Position numbers and translations under genes: made by a program | DNA from: Acridotheres tristis | Taxonomy: Eukaryota > Chordata > Aves > Passeriformes > Sturnidae | Direction of reading: 5' to 3' | Assembly (NCBI GenBank): GCA_037013685.1 | Contig: CM072905.1 | Span: forward strand, 11,436,991-11,500,990 | Length of the DNA stretch: 64,000 nucleotides | The notes under the pieces: generated by a model | Database searches by the model: none | What the model was told of the DNA's origin: nothing | Seen by the model: only the letters and a program-made list of their open reading frames with translations | In this document: in pieces, positions 56,457 through 64,000 of the stretch | How the letters are laid out: every line of letters starts with the position of its first letter | How positions within the stretch are numbered: position 1 is the first letter of the stretch

Positions 56457-57181
56457 GAATAAACCCTCCTATCCAAACCAAACCAACCCCCAGAGGAAAC
56501 ACTCAAAGAGTTCCTTGTTAATTGAAGATGTATATAGTATCTATGGTTTAAAAAACCTATTTATAACACTTTTTACATATATGTACATAGTCTTGTTTGC
56601 TTCTGTTGACCATGTGCTGTTTTAAAGCCTAAAGCAAGTGCCTAAGGAACTCTTACTCCTAACAGTGTAACAAGAGCGCAGTGATTTTTCTCTCATGCAA
56701 AATCCCCTTTGAGCTGAACTCTCCTGCCCTGCCCCAGCCCGTGTTGCCCTGTCAGAGCTCCCAGCTCTGATTTGAGGCTGGCGTGTATCAGTCACGCTGG
56801 TCCTGCAGCCGGAGGGCTGGGCCCTGCTCCTGCCACATGCTGTGATCCAAAGGGCACGTCCAGATCTGACGGGAGATGCTTCCAAAAGGTTTGAAGGATT
56901 TTGGAGCAAAGGCTTTGATTGCCCCAAGTGCCTAAATGACTTACGTGCCTAAGTCTCATTGCCTTCCCACCACACCCGCTGGGAATTTGGGCTTTTAAAT
57001 CACTTAGGTGGAGCTGCAATCCAGCCCAGCCGTGCTCCCTTGCGTTGGGCTGTGCCGAGCCGAGCCCTGGGAACTGCTGCTCCCAGCCTGGAACGTGCTC
57101 TGTCCTTGCCGTGGAGCTGAAGTGCCCTGAGAAAGCAGCCAGCCCAGTCTGTCCCTGAAATCCAATACCAGATGTATGAAA

Positions 57182-57189
57182 TGGTGCTA
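57182..57189 (+). promoter_or_regulatory. PMP22: miR-29 seed match in PMP22 3' UTR
   Basis: TGGTGCTA is an 8-mer match to the miR-29 seed (miR-29 starts UAGCACCA). miR-29a repression of mammalian PMP22 through its 3' UTR is reported. The site lies in the AT-rich, apparently conserved part of the UTR. Confidence 0.6.
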
Positions 57190-57354
57190 TCTATTTGCCA
57201 TTCCTTACCCTGCTAAGCCATTTAACCTTAGTCACTGGAAATTCAATTAACGACCTTGAGGTAAACAACCAAGCTAGAAATGAGAAATAATTCTGTGTAA
57301 TATAAATGAGCTATAACTGCTTTTGTACTTAGATTTGCTCTTACTATTATTTTT

Positions 57355-57360
57355 AATAAA
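57355..57360 (+). terminator. PMP22: PMP22 proximal poly(A) signal AATAAA
   Basis: AATAAA within TTTTTAATAAAGCATTTA, about 1.08 kb after the stop codon, with T-rich sequence downstream (TTCCTTTTTCCCC). Confidence 0.7.
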
Positions 57361-57589
57361 GCATTTATAACCAAGATTCCTTTTTCCCCTCCGTGGTGCA
57401 GAGGAACAGAAGCAGCTCTGGCTGGAGCCCGTGTGGCTCTGGCACCAGAGTGAGATGTGAGTCCTCTGTCTGTCAGCAACGAGTCTGGCCATGAATGGAA
57501 CAGGCACCAGCACAGACCCCGGGCTGCCTCTGAGGACTCCAGACACTGTTGCTTTTTTTGATTAATTTTGTTTTTTTATGGGGTTCTAC

Positions 57590-57609
57590 TTTTTTTTTTT
57601 TTTTTTTTT
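57590..57609 (+). repeat. poly(T) tract, 20 bp
   Basis: An uninterrupted T20 between the two candidate poly(A) signals. Confidence 0.9.
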
Positions 57610-57658
57610 GCTTTGCTTTTCTGATTTTATACCGACTGTGTGGACTAAGAAGCAATGA

Positions 57659-57664
57659 AATAAA
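57659..57664 (+). terminator. PMP22: PMP22 distal poly(A) signal AATAAA
   Basis: AATAAA in CAATGAAATAAAAGTC, 304 bp after the first signal and 60 bp before a CR1. It may give a longer 3' UTR form. Confidence 0.45.
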
Positions 57665-57725
57665 AGTCAGAATAACTCAGGTGCTTCTGCTTTTTGGGAA
57701 TTTGGGCCAAAACACAGCCATCACA

Positions 57726-57925
57726 TGGAATCATGGAATCACAGAGTGATTTGTGTTGGAAGGGACCTCAAAGCCTATCCAGTGCACCCCTGCCATGGCA
57801 GGGACACCTCCCACTGTCCCAGGCTGCTCCAGGTCCCATCCAGCCTGGTCCTGGACACTCCAGGGATCCAGGGGCAGCCACAGCTGCTCTGCGCACCCTG
57901 TGCCAGGGCCTGCCCACCTCACAGT
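57726..57925 (-). mobile_element. CR1 LINE 3' fragment
   Basis: ATGGAATCATGGAATCACAG, GTTGGAAGGGACCTC, CCATGGCAGGGACACC and GGATCCAGGGGCAGCC. It is immediately downstream of PMP22. Confidence 0.9.
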
Positions 57926-58449
57926 GTATTTATTTTCCTGTGTGTTTATTTTGCTGAGCTCCAAGCCTAGGAGTGGATCTCACTTGCTGGAGCAGTACTG
58001 GAGCTCTTGTGAGCTGCAGCCCTGGGACATGAGGCCACCCTGGGTCCTGCTGGGTTTGGCACCCAGCAGAGGGACAAATCTTTCCCTTCTGAAGAGCAGG
58101 TAGGATCACAAGTGGGTTTTCCCCTCCTGTGGAGAAATTAGAGATATTCTTCCTCGCTTTGGATCAACATCTCAGAAAGCAGAAACAAGCTGAGCACTTC
58201 AGTTTTGCCTCTGCTCTTTGGCCATTCACAGGGTAAACAAGTGAGTGGCATCGATTCAGGCCAGCACTCGGGCTTGCAGGGCTGCTTTGTGTCGAGGATC
58301 CTTTGGAAGTGCGTGTAGCAAAAGGACTTTACAAAGAAGAAACAAGGTGAAGGATTGAGAACCTTTTGGAAAGGGTCCCAAGGGAAACAGCCGCTGATTT
58401 GCAGCAGAGCTGACATCCTGTCCCCCAAACTGGCATGGAGCTGTGTTGG
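57926..58449. other. intergenic, no gene seen
   Basis: Unique-looking sequence between CR1 copies. Confidence 0.5.
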
Positions 58450-58600
58450 GAGGGTTCGGCTGGCTACCAGGGAAATGTTCTTTCCCCAGAGGATGGTGGG
58501 GCACTGACCAGGCTCCCCGGGGGTCTGTGCAGGGCCAGGAGCTGGGCTGGATGATCCCTGTGGCTTCCTTCCAGCTCAGGATACTCCGTAATTCCATGGA
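58450..58600 (+). mobile_element. CR1 LINE 3' fragment, second subfamily
   Basis: AATGTTCTTTCCCCAGAGG, GCACTGACCAGGCTCC, GGATGATCCCTGTGGC and CCAGCTCAGGATACTCCG resemble the 23470 copy, not the majority type. Confidence 0.65.
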
Positions 58601-58749
58601 ACTCTTGCTTGGGCTGACTCGGGTGCTTGAATGATGTCAAACCCTGTTTCCCTGGCTCTCCACCGGGGCTGCAAACACTCGGCACAGCTCGGTGGGGATG
58701 GGAGCTGCTGGGTAACGCCCTGCACGAGGCACTTCGGCACCTCCTTTGC

Positions 58750-59538
58750 CCATTTCCCCGTTATTCCCCCGTTATTTTCCCGCTATTCTCCCATTCTGCC
58801 CCTATTATTCCCCCCATTCTGCCCCTGTTCTGCCCCTGTTATTCCCCTTGTTATTTCCCCTTTCTTCTGTTATTTCCCCATTATTTCTCCAATTATTACT
58901 CCCATTATTTCCTCCATTATTCCTCCCGTTATTGCTCCCATTATTCCTCCGTTATTTCCTCCTTCTCCCCTCCTTATTTCCCCATTATTCCCTCTGTTAT
59001 TCCCTCGTTATTCCCCCATTATTTTCCCGGTTATTTCCCTTTTATTTTCCCCTTCTCCCCCCGTTATTTCCCCATTATTCTCCCCGTTATTTCCCTATTA
59101 CTTCCCCATTATTTCCCCGTTCTTCCCCTGTTATTTCCTCGTTATTCTCCCCGTTATTCCCCCCCTTCTTCCCTCGTTATTTTCCTGTTATTCTCCCTGC
59201 TATTTCCACGTTATTTCCCAGTTATTCTCCCATTATTTCTTCGTTATTCGTCCCGTTATTTCCCAGTTATTCTCCCGTTATTTCCCCTTTATTTCCCCAT
59301 TATCTTCCCGTTATTCTCCCCGTTGATTCCCCGGTTATTTCCCCATTACTTTCCCATTGTTCCCCCGTTATTCTTCCCATTATCTCCCCGTTATTATCCC
59401 CTTTATTCTTCCTGTTATTTCCCCGTTGTTTTCCCGTTACTTCCCCATTATTTTCCCGTTATTCTCCCCGTTATTTTCCCATTATTTCCTCGCTATTATC
59501 CCCGTTATTCTCCCTGTTATTTCCCCATTATTTTCCCA
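58750..59538 (+). repeat. ~790-bp pyrimidine-rich array of 10/11-bp units
   Basis: Copies of GTTATTTCCCC and ATTATTCCCC, with variants (CATTATTTTCCC, TTCTGCCCCT), run without interruption. The complementary strand is a series of GGG/GGGG runs spaced by about 6-8 A/T-rich bases. All three + frames are open (Phe/Pro/Tyr/Ile-rich), which gives a false frame of more than 300 codons. Confidence 0.95.
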
Positions 59539-59583
59539 GCCCGTTCCCGCCGGTCCCGGCCGAGCGCGGCGCGCGGAGCGCGG

Positions 59584-59597
59584 GCGCCCTCTGGTGG
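59584..59597 (-). promoter_or_regulatory. CTCF-type binding site
   Basis: On the - strand it reads CCACCAGAGGGCGC, a full match to the CTCF core CCASYAGRKGGCRS. It lies in a 100-bp CpG-rich patch between two tandem arrays, about 2.2 kb beyond the PMP22 proximal poly(A) signal. Occupancy is inference. Confidence 0.65.
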
Positions 59598-59639
59598 CTG
59601 CGGGCGGAGGGGAGGCCGCGGAACCCCCCGAGCCCCGCC

Positions 59640-59795
59640 GGGCCTGGGGACACACCCAGCCAGGTCTGGGGACACTGCCGGGTTTGGGGACACACCCAGC
59701 CAGGTCTGGGGACACTGCCGGGCCTGGGGACACACCCAGCCAGGTCTGGGGACACTGCCGGGCCTGGGGACATGGCTGGGCTTAGGGACACTGCC
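59640..59795 (+). repeat. 40-bp minisatellite, ~4 copies
   Basis: Units begin GGCCTGGGGACACACCCAGC at 59641, GGTTTGGGGAC at 59681, then 59721 and a truncated copy at 59761. The spacing is exactly 40 bp. Confidence 0.93.
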
Positions 59796-59849
59796 GAGGA
59801 GGCAGCAGCAGGGAGGGACAGCTCTGGCTGTGAGCAGCGCCTGGCAGAG

Positions 59850-60252
59850 CTCTGGAGTCCCAGAGTGTTTTGAGTGGGAAGGGACCTCAAAGGCCACCCA
59901 GTGCCACCCCTGCCATGGCAGGGACACCTCCCACTGTCCCAGGCTGCTCCAAGCCCCAGTGTCCAACCTGGCCTTGGGCACTGCCAGGGATCCAGGGGCA
60001 GCCACAGCTGCTCTGGGCACCCTGTGCCAGGGCCTGCCCACCCTCCCAGGGAATTCCTTCCCAATATCCCATCCAGCCCTGCCCTCTGCCCCTCGAAGCC
60101 ATTCCCCTTGTCCTGTCACTCCATGCCCTTGTCCCCAGTTCCTCTCCAGCTCTCTTGGAGGCTCTTTAGGCACTGGAGGGGCCTCTGAGCTCTCCCCAGA
60201 GCCTTCCCCTCTCCAGGTGAATACCCCCAGCTCTCCCAACCTGGCCCCATAG
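59850..60252 (-). mobile_element. CR1 LINE 3' fragment
   Basis: GAGTCCCAGAGTGTTTTGAG, GGGAAGGGACCTCAAAGG, CCATGGCAGGGACACC and CTCCAGGTGAATACCCCC. Confidence 0.9.
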
Positions 60253-61284
60253 GCTGCTGTTCCGGTGGTCAGGTGGTGGAAGATGGGATGCAGCTCCTAC
60301 TTGTGTTTAGCAGCATGGAGAGCTGCCTTCCTTCCAAAGGCAGCGCTTACTACCCACTGGGAATGGCTGAGTTAAAGAGTTAAAGTTTATAATAAAACCA
60401 CAAGGTGCTCTAGAGGTCTTTATTCCCATCTGCTTCTTGTGTGTGTCTGCCACCAGCTCTGGGCTGGGCTGGGCATTGTTTCACCCAGCCTTGAAAACCT
60501 CCAGTTGTGGAGAGTCTCCCCAACACTCCTGTGCTGGAGAAAAAGCCTTTCCTAAACATCCCAGACCTCAGCCTGCCCTCATTGCATCCACTGGCCACAG
60601 CATCCATCCTCCCAGGACTCCCTCTGCACAGGGAATGTGGGCACCGCCATCAGCTTCACCCCCATCCTGTGTGCTGTGCTCCCCACACGGCTCTTCCAGC
60701 TCCCAAAGTGACAGAGGGCATTAAAGTAGGCCCCAGCCTTTCTGCCTGATCAGCTGTGAGCACTCTCAGAGCTAAATGAGTCTCCAAATTTCAGTGCTCC
60801 CTGGGGCTACAGCCCAATTAAAATCCAAACAGCCCATAAAGCAGCGAGCTGAGCACAACAGCAGCAGCGCGGCACGAAATGGCAGAGGGGTAAAAAAAAT
60901 ATTAGAGAAGTTTCTTTAATGTGTGTTGCGTCATAAAAGCAATTGTTTAAATGGTTTTTGTGGCGTTCTCAGCAGTAAATACTCCTGGAAAATGAGCTGA
61001 GCAAATCCCACCTCCCTCTTTCATTTACTGCCTTGTAAATTGAAGAATTACGGTGGGACTTATGCCCGTGGGTGCCCGGGCACAGCTGCGGGTCCCGGCG
61101 CCTCCGGGCGGGGGCGGCCCCGGCCAGCGGAGCAGGAGCGCTCCGGGACTGAGGGCCAGCGGCGGGGTGAGAGGTGTGGGATATGGGATGTGAGATGAGG
61201 GATGCGGGATGAGGGATATGGGATATGGGATATGGGATATGGACAGGGCACCGCCTAGCCCCAGCGCAGGCTGCAGCAGCCAAG
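60253..61284. other. intergenic, no gene seen; old CR1 piece likely
   Basis: 60440-60600 (CCTTGAAAACCTCCAGTTG, AAAAGCCTTTCCTAAAC, CAGACCTCAGCCTGCCC) resembles an old - strand CR1. 60890-61060 is AT-rich unique sequence. 61060-61170 is a short CpG-rich patch. No exon is supported. Confidence 0.4.
61178..61242 (+). repeat. (GGGATAT)n short tandem repeat
   Basis: About nine 7-bp units, GGGATAT with GGGATGT, GAGATGA and GGGATGC variants. The last five are nearly perfect. Confidence 0.9.
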
Positions 61285-61835
61285 CCTGGGAGAAGGGGTT
61301 CCCTCTGCCCACTCAGGTGAGACCCCACCTGCAGAGCTGCTCCAGCCCTGGGGCCCAGCACAGGAAGGAGCTGGAGCTGCTGGAGCCAGGCCAGAGGAGG
61401 CCATGGAGATGCTCCAGGGCTGGAGCCCCTCTGGAACCAGGCTGGGAGAGCTGGGAGTGCTCACCGGGAGAGGAGAAGGCAGCACGGAGAGCTCAGAGCC
61501 CCTTGCAGGGCCTGAAGGGGCTCCAGGAGAGCTGGAGAGAGACTGGGGACAAGGGATGGAGGGACAGGACACAGGGAATGGCTTCCACTGCCAGAGGGCA
61601 GGGATGGATGGGATATTGGGAAGGAATTGTTCCCTGTGAAGGTGGACAGGCCCTGGCACAGGGTGCCCAGAGCAGCTGTGGCTGCCCCTGGATCCCTGGC
61701 AGTGCCCAAGGCCAGGTTGGACACTGGGGCTTGGAGCAGCCTGGGACAGTGGGAGGTGTCCCTGCCATGGCAGGGGTGGCACTGGGTGGGCTTTGGGGTT
61801 CCTTCCCACACAAACCATTCCATGATTCTGTGATT
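61285..61835 (+). mobile_element. CR1 LINE 3' fragment, longest + copy
   Basis: Begins near GGGTTCCCTCTGCCCACTC and runs through GTGAGACCCCACCTGCAG, GGCTCCAGGAGAGCTGGAG and GCCAGAGGGCAGGGATGG to the tail CCATTCCATGATTCTGTG. At about 550 bp it is the most complete + strand copy in the window. Confidence 0.9.
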
Positions 61836-63037
61836 CCCTGCAGCCCTGAGCACACTGCAGAGGGCTGGGCTGGGTTGGGCCATGCTCCAGGTCCAGGTAA
61901 GAATGACTGGGGTGTCGCCCAGCTGTCCCTGCCCAGGGTGTTGGCCAGATCTCCTTGGCTGGTGCCAGCCATGTCTCTTCCCAACTCTGCAGGAGTTATC
62001 ACCAGTTGCTCAGAGCTGGGCAGGGAGCCAGCAGAGTTCCCGGGCTCAGCACAGCCCAGGAAGGAGCAGGTCATGGCTGTGTTCCGGGATCCATCCTCTA
62101 CTCTCCCCCGACAGCCGAGGCTGTTCTTGCCCTTCTAGCCTCCCTAAGCTCCCAGCATTAACACTACTTCCCCCAGGCTGATGAAAGGATAAAAGCTCCG
62201 TGTTGTCCCTGGTTTATTTGCTTCCTGGGGGATAATTCAATATATTTAGCTTTCCTCAAGGGTGAGCTTTCCTGGGGCAATCTTTAGCTGGCACTTTGCA
62301 GGTTGGTTTTATTGCTCCTCTGCAGGCACTGGGTGGAGAGAGGCTTTATTTTAAAGTCCTTTAACTGCTTCATTATAGTCTTTGTCTGTCATGTCTCCTT
62401 TCATATCCACTTTTTCAGCTTTCATTTCCCAGGGCTCCCTCTTATCTGCCTTTAGAGGCAGTCCTTGTAAAAAAATTTTTAAAAAGGAAACTCAAACCCC
62501 AAAGCTCTGTCCCTAAGCTGCTCACAAGAGAAAGGCCCCTGCCTCCTTTCAAACCTCTTTTGAGAGGAATAGATCCCAACCTGGCATGCGCCACAGCCTC
62601 CAGGAAAGCCCTTGAAGTAAATTAAACCAAATTAGTGTCTATGATATAGATGAGCAGAGGCGCCCCTGCTGGGTCCCTGGCCTTGCCCTTGGCGTAATCC
62701 TTAACCCCTATCCCTTGCTCCACTCGCCTCTAATTGACCGTGAAGCACCTGGGGGTGGTTTGGGGGGATCCCATCTGCCCCGTGCAGGGCAGGATCCTAC
62801 TCTGAGGGGATGGGGAGGGTTTAATAGGCTGAGCGAGGCTGGATAATGAACTACCTTCCACCTCCCCTTCCTTGTGCTCAGTAGCTAATTCTGCTGCTTC
62901 GTCTCATTCCCCCTTAATGAGGCCCCCCCGCCCCGAGCCCAGGGACCTCCCAGCCCATCCCATGGCCCAGAGCTGTGCTGGGGGAGCTGCTCCTGACCCC
63001 AGCTCAGCCGAGGAGCCCGGCACTGACAGCCCTGCAG

Positions 63038-63180
63038 GGGGGCTTTCCAGTGTCCCCGGGCTGTGACAGACCCAGGGGGGCTTTCCAATGTCCCAGGGCT
63101 GTGACAGATCCAGAGGGGACTTTGCCCGTGTTCCCCGGGCTGTGACAGACCCAGGGGGGCTTTCCAGTGTCCCAGGGTTA
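63038..63180 (+). repeat. ~38-bp minisatellite, ~4 copies
   Basis: GGGGGCTTTCCAGTGTCCC followed by GGGCTGTGACAGACCCAG repeats with small length changes. Confidence 0.88.
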
Positions 63181-63490
63181 GGACAGCTCTGGAAGGTGGG
63201 CAGCTCCTGACGGGAGCATTTTCCAGCACCCTGACACTGTGGCAGCTCCTTGGGGACCTTTCCCAAAGGCTCCCCCAGCCCTTGCTGTTCCCCTCCGAGC
63301 ATTGGAGGGCCCTGCCGCCCTTGGCATGAACGGGGCTGAGCTGTGCCGGGGTTTATTTGGTCAGGACAGGTCGTGATGGGGATTTTGGGGATGTGAGGGG
63401 GATTTGAGGCTCCTCTGGCCCTACGTCGGGTTGGGAAAGCAGCACGAGGTGGCCTTGCAGGTTGGGCAGGCTCAAGGGAAGTCCAGGGGT

Positions 63491-63506
63491 ATTTGCATAT
63501 GCAAAT
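63491..63506. promoter_or_regulatory. 16-bp palindromic double octamer
   Basis: ATTTGCATATGCAAAT is a perfect palindrome made of two overlapping octamers (ATTTGCAT and ATGCAAAT), a layout suited to a POU-factor dimer. No gene is nearby except PMP22, about 6 kb upstream. Confidence 0.45.
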
Positions 63507-64000
63507 TACATCACACCCGTGCGAGAAAGGATTTATGCTTCCCTCCCCAGTCCCGAAGGCCTGGATCCCCCTGAGCCATCTCCAGCATTTGGGCTTCACT
63601 AACCCACAGCAGGGTCACCTGCTCCTCTTCCTGAGGGGTCTCCGAGCAAACCTTGGGGCCCCCCCGGGACAGCTGTCATTGTGCTGGAACATCTTCATAC
63701 GGTGGCAGCGGGGTCCGAAGGGCTTTGAGCTCAGCTGGTGGCACCAGCTGTGCCCCCTGGCAGGGAGGGACCAGGAGGGCGGGGCTTGGCCAGAAAGGGA
63801 TGGGAACAGGAGCATGAAATTTGCTGGTAATACTGACTGAATGTCCTGGTCGGGGGGAGGATGTTCCCCAGTCCCACGGCAGCCTGGCAGTGTCATCTGG
63901 GGCTGTCCTGCGGTGCAGAGGCAGCGATTTCGTTCCCTGAAAGCACTCGTGCGCACACAGGCTTCAGAAAGGGCTGCATATTTTATGAGCGTGGCTATAA

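Larger units (their letters stand above)
56276..57375 (+). other. PMP22: PMP22 3' UTR
   Basis: About 1.1 kb from the stop to the first AATAAA, close to the mammalian 3' UTR length. The last 250 bp (from about 57130) are AT-rich and look conserved. An A-rich simple tract lies at 56358-56456. Confidence 0.75.
61836..64000. other. intergenic to the window edge, no gene seen
   Basis: About 62160-62760 is low in repeats and AT-rich (TAATTCAATATATTTAGC, TTAAACCAAATTAGTG) and is a candidate conserved non-coding block. It is followed by a ~38-bp repeat at 63038-63180 and a palindromic octamer at 63491. No exon or RNA gene was recognised. Confidence 0.45.

Noticed and set aside
58627..60252. 541-residue open frame on the + strand
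   Set aside because: It reads through the pyrimidine-rich array, a CpG patch, the 40-bp minisatellite and a CR1. The Phe/Pro/Tyr-rich part is a repeat translation.
60274..60455. Possible short LTR (TGGTGG ... CCACCA with AATAAAA)
   Set aside because: Only 182 bp, low-complexity inverted ends and no target duplication; left as unclassified.
63751..63766. Second CTCF-like site (GTGCCCCCTGGCAGGG)
   Set aside because: It breaks the core at the position before the final GG; too weak to call beside the full match at 59584.

Overview
The window is vertebrate nuclear DNA from a bird, probably a passerine; the passerine level is inference. About twenty truncated CR1 LINE copies show the avian pattern: a tail near 'ATTCCATGATTCT' and a 3' body carrying 'GCCATGGCAGGGACACC'. 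Coding is split into short exons with GT-AG introns. Nothing bacterial or viral in organisation is present, apart from one old solo LTR.

Three protein-coding genes lie on the + strand in the order CDRT4 - TEKT3 - PMP22. As I recall it, this is the gene order of human 17p12 (the CMT1A duplication region), where the three genes also share one strand, so the block looks like conserved synteny.

Layout. 1-1.9 kb: terminal coding exon of a CDRT4-like gene, carrying an in-frame 15-bp minisatellite, then a poly(A) signal. 1.9-26.5 kb: a repeat-rich gap with CR1 copies in both orientations, a 378-bp solo LTR inserted in a minisatellite, a 1.2-kb tandem array of 21/23-bp units open in all six frames, a 13-bp array, and a candidate RFX X-box 1.2 kb upstream of TEKT3. 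26.5-33.2 kb: complete TEKT3 in seven coding exons (493 aa, with the tektin nonapeptide). 33.2-40.5 kb: intergenic, with an AT-rich tract, an 11-copy 31-bp minisatellite and one CR1. 40.1-57.7 kb: PMP22, with a CpG-island promoter and non-coding exon 1, four coding exons (158 aa) and a 3' UTR with a miR-29 seed match and two AATAAA signals. 57.7-64 kb: no gene seen; it holds CR1 copies, a ~790-bp pyrimidine-rich array, a consensus CTCF site, a 40-bp minisatellite and a 16-bp palindromic double octamer.

The genes are not a pathway. TEKT3 encodes a ciliary/flagellar microtubule-lumen protein, PMP22 a tetraspan myelin protein, and CDRT4 is poorly characterised. I see no previously unknown multi-gene system. 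The most interesting items are the coding minisatellite in CDRT4, the LTR-in-minisatellite insertion, the six-frame-open array, the changes in both PMP22 extracellular loops, and several candidate regulatory sites. All similarity statements rest on recognition by eye; no database was searched.
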